DNA from: an uncultured Ectothiorhodospiraceae bacterium
Lineage (GTDB): Bacteria > Pseudomonadota > Gammaproteobacteria > Nitrococcales > Nitrococcaceae
Direction: 5' to 3'
Length of the DNA stretch: 64,000 nucleotides
Assembly (NCBI GenBank): GCA_913061005.1
Contig: CAJXSH010000006.1
Span: 1-64,000 of the forward strand
The position numbers were made by a program, and so were the translations under genes. This document shows, one piece after another, positions 6,577-17,538 of this stretch. How positions within the stretch are numbered: the first letter of the stretch is position 1; the number at the start of each line of letters is the position of its first letter. The notes beneath the pieces were generated by a model. The model made no database searches. It saw nothing but the letters and a program-made list of their open reading frames with translations, and was not told where the DNA came from.

Positions 6577-6582
6577 GATATT

Positions 6583-6658
6583 TGGTGGGTCGTGCAGGAT
6601 TCGAACCTGCGACCAGCGGATTAAAAGTCCGATGCTCTACCAACTGAGCTAACGACCC
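6583..6658 (-). tRNA. tRNA-Lys(UUU)
   Basis: Complete cloverleaf with encoded CCA: acceptor GGGTCGT/ACGACCC, D arm GCTC...GAGC, anticodon loop CTTTTAA (anticodon TTT), variable TGGTC, T arm GCAGG/CCTGC around TTCGAAT. The first and last pair of the anticodon stem is a T-C mismatch. It is the chromosomal integration target of the island; the matching second 3' copy expected at the far end of the element is not within this window. It lies 55 bp after cpoB on the same strand and may share its transcript. Confidence 0.96.
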
Positions 6659-6713
6659 AACGGCCGTCAATGATACGACGCCCGGTTGGGTCGGGCAATG
6701 GCGATGGCAGGGG

Positions 6714-7604
6714 CTAGAGCTGATCCAGCCGCTGCCGGGCCAGGTTGGCGGCGGTGGACTCGGGGTGGGCTTCGATCACCCGTTCCAGCGCGGTGCGGGC
6801 CTGGGCCATGCGGCCCTGCTCAAAGTGGACATAACCGATTTTGAGCAGCGCATCGGGTCGCTTGTTGCTTTCGGGGTGGTTGTCGATGACCTGTTGAAAA
6901 TGACCGAGCGCCGTTTCGAACTCGCGTACCACGTAATGCGACTCGCCCAGCCAGTACCGGGCATTGGCGGCAAGCGCTGCCTGCGGATAGTCGGCCAGGA
7001 ATTGCTCGAATGCTTCGGCGGCCTCGGCATAGCGCCCGGCACGCAGGATCTCGAAGGCGGCCTCGTAGGCGGCCTCGGCGGCGGCAGGGTCGGCCGGTGC
7101 GTCGGCATCGGACTGAGCGTCCGAGACCGCCGGCTGGTCGACATCACCGGTGGTCCGGGGTGTGGCCGGCGTTTGGGGTGCGCCAGTTCCATCACCTGCG
7201 CCATCATCCGTCCCATCACCGGCGCCATCGCCGGCTGCAGACCCATCGCCACCGGTCGCGGCGCGCTCGCCGGTCGCCGCCGCGTCACCCGGCGCCGTGC
7301 CGGGATCGGCCTGCTCCAGCGTTTGCAGCCGGCCGTCCAGATCCAGATAGAGCTGTCGCTGCTGATCACGCAGATCATCGATCTGCCGCTGGAGGACTTC
7401 GATTTCGCCGCGCAGGGTGGTGACTTCCTGACGCAGGGATTCGGCCTGATTCATCAGCCCGATCAGGGCGCTGCCTTCAAGCCGCTGTTCCAGCCGGCTG
7501 ACGCGGTTTTCCAGATCGCTCTGGGCGACGACCGGCATCGGGCCGAGGGCCGTGAGGAGGCCGGCAGCCAGTGTCAGTGCGATTGCGCGAGGCCGATCGA
7601 TCAT
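6714..7604 (-). CDS. cpoB: Cell division coordinator CpoB (YbgF)
   Basis: 296 residues from the ATG at 7604, seven bases after pal; upstream in-frame sequence reads through pal in the wrong frame and is not used. Signal peptide ends near VVAQS; residues ~25-95 form the trimerising coiled coil (ENRVSRLEQRLEG... LRDQQRQLYLDLDGRL); a long Ala/Gly/Asp/Thr-rich linker follows; the C-terminal ~120 residues are TPR repeats (EAAYEAAFEILRAGRY... YWLGESHY). CpoB is periplasmic and links Tol-Pal to PBP1B during constriction. Last gene of the tol-pal run, as in most gammaproteobacteria. Confidence 0.93.
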   Translation of the reverse strand: MIDRPRAIALTLAAGLLTALGPMPVVAQSDLENRVSRLEQRLEGSALIGLMNQAESLRQEVTTLRGEIEVLQRQIDDLRDQQRQLYLDLDGRLQTLEQADPGTAPGDAAATGERAATGGDGSAAGDGAGDGTDDGAGDGTGAPQTPATPRTTGDVDQPAVSDAQSDADAPADPAAAEAAYEAAFEILRAGRYAEAAEAFEQFLADYPQAALAANARYWLGESHYVVREFETALGHFQQVIDNHPESNKRPDALLKIGYVHFEQGRMAQARTALERVIEAHPESTAANLARQRLDQL

Positions 7605-7611
7605 CGGGCGA

Positions 7612-8151
7612 TCACCGTTCGTAGACCAGCTCCGCCCGGCGGTTCTGGGACCAGGCCGACTCGGTGCTGCCGCTGACCGCCGGGCTTTCTTCGCCATAGC
7701 TCACCGTATCCACCTGTCCGTCCCGGGCACCGGCCAGCAGCAGGGCCTGTTTGACCGATTCGGCCCGCCGCTCGCCGAGGGCGAGGTTGTATTCGCGGGA
7801 TCCGCGCTCGTCGGTGTGGCCCTCGACCAGCATGCGGCTGTCGGGATGATCCGCCAGGTAGGCGGCGTGGGCTTCGATCAGGTTCATCGCCTCGCTGCCA
7901 AGCGTGGCGCTGTCGTAGTCAAAATAGACCACTCGCTCGGAGAGCGGGCTTGAGGGGTCTTCGAGGGGTTCGCCTTCAAAGCCTGTGCCGGTGGTGGCAC
8001 CGGATGCGGTGGCGCCGGTGGTGGCCTCGGCCGCAGCGGCCTGATCGATTTCGGCCATCTCGGCGTCGTCGATGTCATCGTCGGTGGTCGCGCAGCCGGC
8101 CAGCAGGACCGAAGCGGTCAGCATTAAAAGCCAATGTTTGGTGCGGTTCAT
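7612..8151 (-). CDS. pal: Peptidoglycan-associated lipoprotein Pal
   Basis: 179 residues from the ATG at 8151, which has AGGAGAG upstream. Lipobox LLAGC at about residue 21, a linker rich in Ala, Thr and Gly, then an OmpA-type peptidoglycan-binding domain with VYFDYDSA, the EGHTDERGSREYN core and the RRAE motif. It anchors the outer membrane to murein and binds TolB. Placed between tolB and cpoB. Confidence 0.97.
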   Translation of the reverse strand: MNRTKHWLLMLTASVLLAGCATTDDDIDDAEMAEIDQAAAAEATTGATASGATTGTGFEGEPLEDPSSPLSERVVYFDYDSATLGSEAMNLIEAHAAYLADHPDSRMLVEGHTDERGSREYNLALGERRAESVKQALLLAGARDGQVDTVSYGEESPAVSGSTESAWSQNRRAELVYER

Positions 8152-8258
8152 GGATGCTCTCCTGGTGTAATGCGCGTTGACCGTCAATGGCCCCCTATTA
8201 AACGCCGAAATCGCGCCCGGGGGAAAGCCTCGGGCCGTGACATCCCTCTGACATCCGC

Positions 8259-9602
8259 CTAAAGCGGTCCCCAGTCCGGCTCGCGAACGGTGTGATTGAA
8301 CTCGGTGAGTTCGCCCTGCACCCGACCGAAGACCGATACCGTCGCCAGTTCGGTGCTGCCATTGGCCGAGCGGGTGTAGGCGATCATGCTGCCGCTCGCC
8401 GAAAAGCTCGGTGACTCGTCAAGCGGGCCCTCGGTGAGGACACGCATGAATTCCTCTTCGAGATCCTGGACGGCGATGCGAAAACCGCCATCCACCTCGT
8501 GGGCGAACGCCAGAAAACGCCCATCGCCGGAGATGCTCGGGCTAGCGTTGTAGTTGCCCTGAAAGGTCACGCGCTCGACATCGCCGCTTGCCACATCCAC
8601 CGAGTAGATTTGCGGGCTGCCGCCCCGGTTGGAGGTGAAATAGATCGTCTGGCCGTCCGGCGACCAGGTCGGCTCGGTGTCGATGCCAAAATGCCGGGTC
8701 AGCTGCCGCGGCTCGCCGCTTTCCAGATCCAGCAGATAGATATCCGGGTTGCCGCCGCGTGACAGGGTGATGGCGAGCTGTTCGCCATCCGGTGACCAGG
8801 CCGGTGCGCCATTGATGCCGGCAAAGCTCGCCACGCTCTGCCGCTCGCTGGTGGCGACTTCCTGGACAAAGATCTGCGAGCTGCGCCCGGATTCAAACGA
8901 GACATAGGCCAGCCGCTCGCCATCCGGTGACCAGTCCGGCGACATCAGCGGCTCGGCGGATTGGAGGATGCGCTGCGGGCGGTGGCCATCCGCCTCGGCC
9001 ACCACCAGGTGGTATTGGCGGTCATCCACCGGTCCGCGTTCTTCGACGTAGGCGATGCGGCTGTTAAAGCCACCGGGCCGGCCAATCAGCGCCTCGAATA
9101 TCTGATCGCTGATGGTGTGGGCGAGGTTGCGCAGCCCCGCCGGGGTGACGTTGAAGCGCTGCCCGGCCAGCCGCTCGCCGGCATAGACATCCAGCAGCTC
9201 GTAGCGGACCTGGAAGTTGCCGTTGGTCCCGGGGCGGATACGGCCGACGACCAGTGTGTCGGCCCCCAGCGCCCGCCAGTTACGAAAGCGGACATCGTCG
9301 AACCGGCTGGGGTTGCTGATGAAATTGGCGGGGTCCAGCGGGTCGAACAATCCGCTGCGGTAGAGGTTGTCGCGAATGATGCGATCGACATCGACGTTCA
9401 CCCGGGTGCCGTCGGCGGCGAAGGGCACCACGGCAATGGGCAGGGCCGCCTCGGCGCCGCCGGTGATCTCGATGCGCACCTGGGCGTGGCTGATGATCGG
9501 TGCCGCGAGCAGCAGGCCAAGCAGCAAAAGCCCGGCGAGCGGGCGTCGTTGCCGCGTTGCCGGTCGCCGGAGGAGATCGCGCAGGGTGTGGATGCTGCTC
9601 AT
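8259..9602 (-). CDS. tolB: Tol-Pal system beta-propeller protein TolB
   Basis: About 447 residues from the ATG at 9602; a start at 9722 overlapping the tolA stop would add 40 residues that do not look coding. A signal peptide (LLLLGLLLAAPIISHAQ) precedes the N-terminal domain, followed by a six-bladed propeller with repeated 'SPDWSPDG..LAY', 'PAWSPDG', 'PTWSPDG' motifs. Periplasmic partner of Pal, TolA and colicins. A 117-bp gap separates it from tolA if the short start is right. Confidence 0.94.
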   Translation of the reverse strand: MSSIHTLRDLLRRPATRQRRPLAGLLLLGLLLAAPIISHAQVRIEITGGAEAALPIAVVPFAADGTRVNVDVDRIIRDNLYRSGLFDPLDPANFISNPSRFDDVRFRNWRALGADTLVVGRIRPGTNGNFQVRYELLDVYAGERLAGQRFNVTPAGLRNLAHTISDQIFEALIGRPGGFNSRIAYVEERGPVDDRQYHLVVAEADGHRPQRILQSAEPLMSPDWSPDGERLAYVSFESGRSSQIFVQEVATSERQSVASFAGINGAPAWSPDGEQLAITLSRGGNPDIYLLDLESGEPRQLTRHFGIDTEPTWSPDGQTIYFTSNRGGSPQIYSVDVASGDVERVTFQGNYNASPSISGDGRFLAFAHEVDGGFRIAVQDLEEEFMRVLTEGPLDESPSFSASGSMIAYTRSANGSTELATVSVFGRVQGELTEFNHTVREPDWGPL

Positions 9603-9718
9603 CAGTGGCGTTCCGCAGGTTCCGGGCCGCCGCCAGGGCGACCGCGAGGTGAATGATCCATTGCCAGGGCCCAATGCTAACGGAACCAATCGTTGGATGT
9701 TAGCCGCGGGGCGCCGGT

Positions 9719-10737
9719 TCATTCGTCGGGCGCGAAAACCAGCTCCACCCCCTCGCGATAGGGGGCGGCCAGCACCGGATCATCGGGCATCGGCAAGGGA
9801 TCGGCCCGACGGACCGCGGTTTCCGCCGAGCGGTCGAAGGCGGCGTTGCCGCTGCTGCGGACCACCTGGGCGGCGAGCACGACACCGCCGGGGCCGAGCC
9901 TGACCTCGACCACACAGCTCAGTCCCTCGGGTGTGCCGGCGGGGCGATTCCAGACGGCTTCGACTTTCTGGCGAATGGCGCCGTCATAAGTCCCCCGGGC
10001 CTCGGCGATGCGCTCTGCCCGCTGGGCGGCCTCCTGTTCGGCCCGAGCCCGGGCTTCGGCGCGGGCGCGGGCTTCGGCTTCGCGCCGGGCGGCCGCCGCG
10101 GCTTCGGCTTCTCGACGCGCCTGGGCCTCGGCCTCGGCTTCCGCCTCGCGCCGGGCCTGTTCTTCGGCCTCGCGTTGTGCCCGGGCCTCGGCCTCGCGTC
10201 GGGCCTGTTCTTCGGCCTCGCGCCGCGCCTGTTCGGCCGCTTCGGCCTCGCGGCGGGCCTGTGCTTCGGCTTCGCGCTGGCGCTGGGCCGCCTGCTCGGC
10301 TTCTCGCCGGGCCTGTTCGGCGGCCTCGCGCTGACGCCGGGCCTCGGCCTCGGCCTCGCGCCGCGCCTGCTCGGCGGCCCGGGCGGCCTCGCGTTCGGCG
10401 GCAAGGCGTTCGGCCTCTTCGCGGCGGGCTGCCTCGAGTTCGGCCAGTTCGGCTTCGCGGGCGCGGCGTTCGGCGGCGGCCTGCGCCTCCAGCGCCTCGA
10501 CCGCCGCTTCGACCTCGGCTTCGTCCACGGCCACCGCCTGCACTGCCTGTTGCGTGCCGGCCGGCGCCTGATCGGTGACCGAACCCCACTGGAAACTCAC
10601 CCCGAAGGCGGCGAAAAGCAGCCCGTGGGCGGCCAGTGACAGGCCCAGGTCCCGCCAGCTCACCCCGGCGATCCCGCCGCCACTCAGCCCGCTGCCAAGC
10701 CGGTCGAGCCAGCCCTTGCCAAGCCCGGCCGGTATTT

Positions 10738-10741
<4 letters not shown>
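9719..10741 (-). CDS. tolA: Tol-Pal system protein TolA
   Basis: 340 residues. One N-terminal membrane helix (LGLSLAAHGLLFAAFGVSF), a long Ala/Glu/Arg helical rod from ~residue 75 to 240 built of 'AREAE/QARREAE' heptads, and a C-terminal globular domain III (AIRQKVEAVWNRP... GGVVLAAQVVRSSGN... FDRSAETAVRRADPLP). It spans the periplasm and couples TolQR proton-motive energy to Pal. Its ATG overlaps the tolR stop (ATGA). Confidence 0.95.
10080..10400. repeat. Internal repeats encoding the TolA helical rod
   Basis: Imperfect tandem units of about 21-33 bp such as GCCTCGCGCCGGGCCTG recur through this stretch. They encode the Ala/Glu/Arg heptads of TolA domain II and explain the long repetitive reading frames seen in the other frames here. 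Confidence 0.75.
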
Positions 10742-11189
<448 letters not shown>

Positions 11190-11193
<4 letters not shown>

Positions 11194-11873
11194 CGGCTGG
11201 CTCCTCCCTGCAGATGACGCTGCAGAAAACTGGTGAACTCTTCGATGAACATCTCATAGCGCCCGGCAATGCGCTCGGACTGGTTGGAGAAGCGGTTATA
11301 GGCCATGACCGCCGGAATCGCGGCAAAAAGCCCCAGTGCCGTGGCGATCAGCGCTTCGGCGATCCCCGGGGCGACGGTCGCCAGGGTGGCCTGCTGCATG
11401 GCCCCCAGGGCCAGAAACGAGTTCATGATGCCCCAGACGGTGCCGAACAACCCGATATACGGACTGGTCGATCCCACCGTGGCCAGATAGGGCACCTGCT
11501 GCTCGAGCTGGTCCATCTCGCGGTTGAGCGCGACCCGCATGACCCGCTGGGCGCTTTCCATGGTGGGTTCGGCGGCGGCGCCCTGCTGGCGCATGCGATT
11601 GAACTCGCGAAAGCCGGCCCGAAAGATGCGCTCGAGCCCGCCGGTGTGCAGATCCGGGTGCTCGCTGCGGGCGTAGAGCTCGCTTAGGTTGCCGCCCGAC
11701 CAGAACTCGTCCTCGAAGCGCTCGGCGCCGTGGCGGGCGGCCTTGAGCTGACGGATCTTGCGGAAGATCACCGCCCATGAGCTGACCGAGGCGGCCAGCA
11801 GGATGAGCATGACAAGCTGGACGACGAGGCTGGCATCGAGGATGAGATGGGTAATCGAGAGGTCGGCGGCCAT
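11190..11873 (-). CDS. tolQ: Tol-Pal system protein TolQ
   Basis: 227 residues from the ATG at 11873; a GTG at 11903 overlapping the ruvB stop would add ten residues. MotA/TolQ/ExbB family with three membrane helices (LVVQLVMLILLAASVSSWAVI; GIMNSFLALGAM...; APGIAEALIATALGLFAAIPAVMAYN). Proton-channel subunit of the Tol motor. The acyl-CoA thioesterase gene ybgC that commonly precedes tolQ is absent; ruvB is directly upstream. Confidence 0.95.
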
Positions 11874-11899
11874 GGTTACCTGATCCTTATCGTTGCGGT

Positions 11900-12943
<1,044 letters not shown>

Positions 12944-12947
12944 GCCC

Positions 12948-13547
12948 CTAGCGTACCGCCTTCTGCAGTGCGGCGCGGATCAATGTCTCGCTGCTCTCGC
13001 CATCGACGTCCTTTAAAAGCCGCTGTGCCTCGGCCGGCTTGTAGCCCAGTGCCACCAGCGCGGCGCTGGCCTCGGCCACCGGGTCATCCACCACCGCTGC
13101 CGTGCCCGGCGGCCCCGCGCCGGGCAGCGTCGTGCCGCCGCCGATGCCCTCAAGCCGGTCCTGCATCTCGAGGGTCAGGCGTTCGGCGATCTTGCGGCCG
13201 ATGCCCGGCAGGCGGTTGAGCGTGGCCATGTCCTTTTGCTCGATACAGCGGCGAAACTCATCGGTGCTCATCCCCGAGAGGATGGCGAGCGCCATTTTGG
13301 GGCCGACGCCGTTGACCCGGATGAGGTGGCGGAAAAGCCCGCGCTCGCTTTCGGTGAGAAACCCGTAGAGCACCGGCACCTCGTCGCGCACCCCCTGGTG
13401 GACGCGCAGGGTGACCCCGTCGCCGGTTGCCGGCAGCTGGTAGAAGCTCGACATGGGCACCTCGAGCTCGTAGCCCACGCCGTGGACATCCACGATGACC
13501 TGAGGTGGATGTTTTTCGGCCACGGTGCCCGTGATACGACCGATCAT
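12948..13547 (-). CDS. ruvA: Holliday junction branch migration protein RuvA
   Basis: 199 residues, starting [11 protein letters not shown]-fold N-terminal domain, tandem helix-hairpin-helix motifs ([27 protein letters not shown]) and a C-terminal RuvB-binding three-helix domain ([21 protein letters not shown]). Binds four-way junctions and loads RuvB. Between ruvC and ruvB. Confidence 0.98.
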   Translation of the reverse strand: MIGRITGTVAEKHPPQVIVDVHGVGYELEVPMSSFYQLPATGDGVTLRVHQGVRDEVPVLYGFLTESERGLFRHLIRVNGVGPKMALAILSGMSTDEFRRCIEQKDMATLNRLPGIGRKIAERLTLEMQDRLEGIGGGTTLPGAGPPGTAAVVDDPVAEASAALVALGYKPAEAQRLLKDVDGESSETLIRAALQKAVR

Positions 13548-13559
13548 GATCTGCCCCCG

Positions 13560-14087
13560 TCAGCGTTGCCCGGCCACCCGGGCGTTGAATCGATCCTGCT
13601 GGGCATGGGTCAGGGCCACGGCCAGCGCATCGGCGGCGTCCTCTTTGAGCGCGCCCTTGAGCCCGAGGATGGCCCGCACCATGTAGCCCACCTGGTCCTT
13701 TTCGGCGCCGCCGCGGCCGACCAGGGCCTGTTTGACTGACCGCGGGGTGTATTCATGCACCGGCAGTCCGGCGCTGGCGCAGGCGCACATGGCCGCCCCG
13801 CGGCCCTGGCCGAGCTTGAGCGCGGACTGCGGGTTGCGGTTGATGAATACCTCTTCGATGGCCGCCTCGGTGATGGCATGGCCGGCGATCACCTCGGTGA
13901 TGCCGGTAAAGATCGTATGCAGTCGCCCGGCGAAAGGCCCGGTGCCGGCCTGGATCACGCCACTGGTGATATAGCCGGCCGTGGCGCCGCTTACCTCGAT
14001 GACGCCAAAGCCGGTCTTCACCGACCCGGGGTCGATGCCAAGCACCCGGCGCGGCGGCCGGGCGGTGGTCGGTGCGGCGCTGGCCAC
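13560..14087 (-). CDS. ruvC: Crossover junction endodeoxyribonuclease RuvC
   Basis: 175 residues. RNase H-like fold with the catalytic acidic residues visible in LGIDPGSVKTGFG, AAIEEVF and the C-terminal DAADALAVALTH. It resolves Holliday junctions released by RuvAB. Located 5 bp after yebC and 12 bp before ruvA. Confidence 0.98.
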   Translation of the reverse strand: MASAAPTTARPPRRVLGIDPGSVKTGFGVIEVSGATAGYITSGVIQAGTGPFAGRLHTIFTGITEVIAGHAITEAAIEEVFINRNPQSALKLGQGRGAAMCACASAGLPVHEYTPRSVKQALVGRGGAEKDQVGYMVRAILGLKGALKEDAADALAVALTHAQQDRFNARVAGQR

Positions 14088-14092
14088 CGGGC

Positions 14093-14836
14093 TCAGGCCT
14101 CCTCGTAGGCGTCAGCCTGGATGTCGGCGTTGGTGTAGACATGCTGGACATCGTCCAGGTCTTCCAGGCGCTCAATGAGCCGCAGGGTCTTGCTGGCCTC
14201 ATCGCCCTCCAGCGCGGTGGTGGTGGTCGGGCGCATGGTGACCTCGGCATCGGCCGGTTCCAGGCCCGCGGCCACCAGATCATCCCGCACCTGGGTAAAG
14301 GCCTCGGGCGTGGTCAGCACCTCAAAGGCGCCGTCATCGTGGCTGATGACGTCTTCGGCGCCGGCCTCGAGGGCGGCCTCCATCAATCCATCCTCATCGG
14401 TATCGGGCGGATAGATCAGCACCCCGCGTTGTTCGAACATAAAGGCCACACAGCCATCGGTGCCCAGGTTGCCGCCGTGTTTGTTGAATGCATGGCGGAT
14501 CTCGCTGACCGTGCGGTTGCGGTTGTCGGTCATGCAATCGGCCATGATCGCGATACCGCCGGGGCCATAGCCTTCGAAACGGGCTTCCTCGTAGGCCGCG
14601 GCCTCATCGGTGCCGGCGCCACGGGCGGCGGCTTTCTCGATCTTGTCCTTGGGCATGTTGACCGCCAGCGCCCGGTCCACCGCCAGTCGCAGGCGCGGGT
14701 TGGCGTCGGGGTCGTCGCCGCCCTGGCGGGCCGCGACGGTAATCTCGCGGATCATCTTGGTGAACACCTTGCCGCGCTTGGCATCCTGCGCCTTTTTGCG
14801 GTGCTGGATATTGGCCCATTTACTGTGCCCTGCCAT
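14093..14836 (-). CDS. yebC: YebC/PmpR-family protein
   Basis: 247 residues from the ATG at 14836, giving the family's invariant start [14 protein letters not shown]. Conserved stretches [16 protein letters not shown] and PKDKIEKA follow. Family members have been described as transcription factors and, more recently, as ribosome-associated factors that help at difficult motifs. Its usual place directly before ruvC is kept. Confidence 0.96.
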   Translation of the reverse strand: MAGHSKWANIQHRKKAQDAKRGKVFTKMIREITVAARQGGDDPDANPRLRLAVDRALAVNMPKDKIEKAAARGAGTDEAAAYEEARFEGYGPGGIAIMADCMTDNRNRTVSEIRHAFNKHGGNLGTDGCVAFMFEQRGVLIYPPDTDEDGLMEAALEAGAEDVISHDDGAFEVLTTPEAFTQVRDDLVAAGLEPADAEVTMRPTTTTALEGDEASKTLRLIERLEDLDDVQHVYTNADIQADAYEEA

Positions 14837-14928
14837 GGTCTCCCTCGTCCGATCGGCCCATATCAATTCGCCAATCGGCAGATTACCATGCCGAAAAAGC
14901 TCCGACAGGACGCTGGATCGCAGGGCAC

Positions 14929-16317
14929 ATGGCGCAGACCTTCATTCCATACCCCATTGACGTGGTGGCAACCGTGGCGGCGATCCGCCGCGACTGGCCA
15001 GCGGTGGTCTGGCTCGACGGCGACGCCGGTGGGGATCACAGCATCATCAGCGCCGCACCACGCGAGCAGCTCATCAGTCGTGGGGGCGAGACCTGGGTGG
15101 CGGATCCGCTGTCGGACCGGCCCGCCCGAGCGCTGGGCAAGGGCGATCCGCTGGCCCATCTGCGCGAGCGCCTGGGCCCGGTGCGGCCCGGGCAGGGGCC
15201 TTTTGCCGGGGGCGCGATTGGTTATTTCAGCTACGAGCTGGGTCGGCGTCTGCAGGGGCAGACCGTCGCCGATGCGGGCATGCCCGAGATGGCGGTGGGC
15301 CTTTATGACTGGGCGCTGGTGCTCGACCACCGCAGGCGCCGGGCCTGGTTGGCCGGCGAGCCGCCGGCTGCCCTGGCCGATGCGCTGACAAGCGCGGCGG
15401 CGCAATCGCCCGGTCCATGGTCAACCGGGGGGCATGTCCAGTGCGCGCCCGGCTTTGGCGGCTATGCCGAGGCCTTCCATCGGGTGATGGGTTATCTGCG
15501 CGATGGCGACTGCTACCAGGTCAACCTCGCCCGGCGCTTTCGTGGGGATTTCGAGGGGGATCCGCTGGGGCTCTACCGGGACTTCCGCGCCCGGGCGGGC
15601 GGGCCGTTTGCCGCGTATCTGGAGCTGCCCGGGGGGCCGATCCTGAGCGGTTCGCCAGAGCGCTTTCTGCGGTTGCGTGATGGTTGTGTCGAGACCTGCC
15701 CGATCAAGGGCACCCGCCCCCGGCAGGCCGATCCGGCGGCCGACGCACGGGCCCGCGAGTCGCTGCTATCGAGTGCCAAGGATCGGGCCGAGAATGTGAT
15801 GATCGTGGATTTGCTGCGCAATGACATCGGCCGTTGCTGCGCCACGGGAACCGTGACGGTCCCGCGGCTCTGTGCCCTTGAGTCATTCGCCACGGTCCAT
15901 CACATGGTCAGTGTCGTCACCGGCCGGCTGGATCCGCGCTTTCATGCCACCGATCTGCTGCGGGACTGTCTGCCCGGTGGTTCGATTACCGGCGCGCCCA
16001 AATACCGGGCCATGGAGATCATCGATGAGTTGGAAGACGGCCCGCGTGGCGTCTACTGTGGGGCCATCGGCTATATCGGCTACGACGGGGCAATGGATAG
16101 CAACATCGCCATTCGCACCATGACCGCGCGGGATGGCCAGCTGGATTATCGCGCCGGCGGCGGACTGGTGATGGACTCGGCCTGCCGCGAGGAATACGAC
16201 GAGACCAGTGCCAAGGCCGAGGCCTTCTGCGGGGTGGTGGAACAAGGCGGCCAGGCGCATGTTGCAGAGCAGCAATTTCCGTTTGACGCTGATATGATGC
16301 AGAGTTTTGATCGATAG
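14929..16317 (+). CDS. pabB: Aminodeoxychorismate synthase component I (PabB)
   Basis: 462 residues of the chorismate-binding family. The N-terminal part has [14 protein letters not shown] and the catalytic half has PIKGTRPRQ, whose Lys marks PabB (TrpE has Ala there), followed by [29 protein letters not shown] and [22 protein letters not shown] segments. It makes 4-amino-4-deoxychorismate for folate synthesis with a PabA glutaminase encoded elsewhere. Divergent from yebC across 92 bp; runs into the pha cluster downstream. Confidence 0.93.
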   Translation: MAQTFIPYPIDVVATVAAIRRDWPAVVWLDGDAGGDHSIISAAPREQLISRGGETWVADPLSDRPARALGKGDPLAHLRERLGPVRPGQGPFAGGAIGYFSYELGRRLQGQTVADAGMPEMAVGLYDWALVLDHRRRRAWLAGEPPAALADALTSAAAQSPGPWSTGGHVQCAPGFGGYAEAFHRVMGYLRDGDCYQVNLARRFRGDFEGDPLGLYRDFRARAGGPFAAYLELPGGPILSGSPERFLRLRDGCVETCPIKGTRPRQADPAADARARESLLSSAKDRAENVMIVDLLRNDIGRCCATGTVTVPRLCALESFATVHHMVSVVTGRLDPRFHATDLLRDCLPGGSITGAPKYRAMEIIDELEDGPRGVYCGAIGYIGYDGAMDSNIAIRTMTARDGQLDYRAGGGLVMDSACREEYDETSAKAEAFCGVVEQGGQAHVAEQQFPFDADMMQSFDR

Positions 16318-16345
16318 CGGTTTGAAATCGCGGGGAGGCAGAGAG

Positions 16346-17524
16346 ATGGAAGACATTGTCATTGTGGCCGCGGGACGCAGCGCGGTAGGCAGTTTTGGCG
16401 GCACCCTGGCCCCTCTGGGTGCCGCGGACATCGGCTCGCAGGTGATCAAGGGGGTGCTCGGCCGCGCCGGCATCCAGCCAGAGGCCATCGATGAGGTGGT
16501 CCTGGGACAGGTGCTGACCGCCGCCTGCGGGATGAACCCGGCCCGGCAGTCGTCCCTCAACGCGGGCCTGCCGGTGGGGACGCCGGCGATGACGATCAAT
16601 AAGGTCTGTGGCAGCGGGCTGAAGGCCACCCACATGGCCGCCCAGGCCATTAACGCCGGCGATGCCGAGGTGATGATCGCCGGGGGCCAGGAATCCATGA
16701 GCCAGGCACCCCACGCCCTGCCCAATTCGCGCAATGGTCAGCGTATGGGGCCGTGGAAGATGGAAGACACCATGATCAAGGACGGTCTGTGGGATGTGTT
16801 CAACAACTACCACATGGGTGTGACCGCCGAGAATCTGGCCAGGGAGTACGACATCACGCGCGAAGCGCAGGACGCCTTTGCCGCCCAGTCGCAGCAGCGC
16901 GCCGAGGCCGCGCAGAAAGCCGGGCGGTTTGATGAGGAAATCGTCCCGGTGGAAATCCCGCAGCGCAAAGGCGAGCCCATTGTCTTTGACACCGACGAGT
17001 TCCCGCGTCATGGCACCACCGCCGAGAAGCTCGCGAAGATGCGCCCGGCCTTTGATAAAGAAGGGACGGTGACCGCCGGCAACGCCTCGGGCATCAACGA
17101 TGGCGCCGCCGTGGTGGTGATGATGTCCGCCTCGAAGGCCGAGTCGCTGGGCCTGACACCCCTGGCGCGGGTCAAGGCCTATGCCAATGCCGGCGTCGAG
17201 CCCCATGTCATGGGCAGCGGTCCCATTCCGGCGACCCGCCGCTGCCTGGAGCGGGCCGGCTGGGATGTGAACGATCTCGATCTGGTGGAATCGAACGAGG
17301 CCTTCGCGGCTCAGGCGCTGGCGGTCAACAAGACCCTGGGCTGGGACGCCGAGAAGGTCAACGTCAACGGCGGCGCCATTGCCATCGGGCATCCGATCGG
17401 GGCCTCCGGGGCGCGCATCCTTGTCACCCTGTTACACGAGATGAAACGCCGGGACGCTCACAAAGGCCTTGCCACGCTGTGCATCGGCGGTGGTCAGGGT
17501 GTGGCGCTGGCGGTGGAACGCTGA
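16346..17524 (+). CDS. phaA: Acetyl-CoA C-acetyltransferase (beta-ketothiolase) PhaA
   Basis: 392 residues from the ATG at 16346 with GGGAGG upstream. Thiolase with the acyl-binding Cys in [10 protein letters not shown] (~residue 88), the His in [13 protein letters not shown] and the second Cys in [13 protein letters not shown]. It condenses two acetyl-CoA to acetoacetyl-CoA, the first step of PHB synthesis. Upstream of phaR and phaB on the same strand. Confidence 0.95.
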   Translation: MEDIVIVAAGRSAVGSFGGTLAPLGAADIGSQVIKGVLGRAGIQPEAIDEVVLGQVLTAACGMNPARQSSLNAGLPVGTPAMTINKVCGSGLKATHMAAQAINAGDAEVMIAGGQESMSQAPHALPNSRNGQRMGPWKMEDTMIKDGLWDVFNNYHMGVTAENLAREYDITREAQDAFAAQSQQRAEAAQKAGRFDEEIVPVEIPQRKGEPIVFDTDEFPRHGTTAEKLAKMRPAFDKEGTVTAGNASGINDGAAVVVMMSASKAESLGLTPLARVKAYANAGVEPHVMGSGPIPATRRCLERAGWDVNDLDLVESNEAFAAQALAVNKTLGWDAEKVNVNGGAIAIGHPIGASGARILVTLLHEMKRRDAHKGLATLCIGGGQGVALAVER

Positions 17525-17538
17525 GAGGAGCTGGACTG

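Noticed and set aside
1-6580. Phage defence, toxin-antitoxin or resistance cargo in the island
   Set aside because: No protein shows motifs of such systems; the small coupled genes remain unassigned rather than forced into a class.
6660-6713. Terminator between cpoB and tRNA-Lys
   Set aside because: A GCCCG/CGGGC hairpin exists but there is no T-tract on the minus strand.
6765-7676. Long plus-strand reading frame antisense to cpoB and pal
   Set aside because: High GC makes long antisense frames common; it covers two well-identified genes and has no signal or family pattern.
10008-10639. Arg/Pro/Ala-rich plus-strand frames over tolA
   Set aside because: They arise from the repetitive TolA rod sequence read in other frames.
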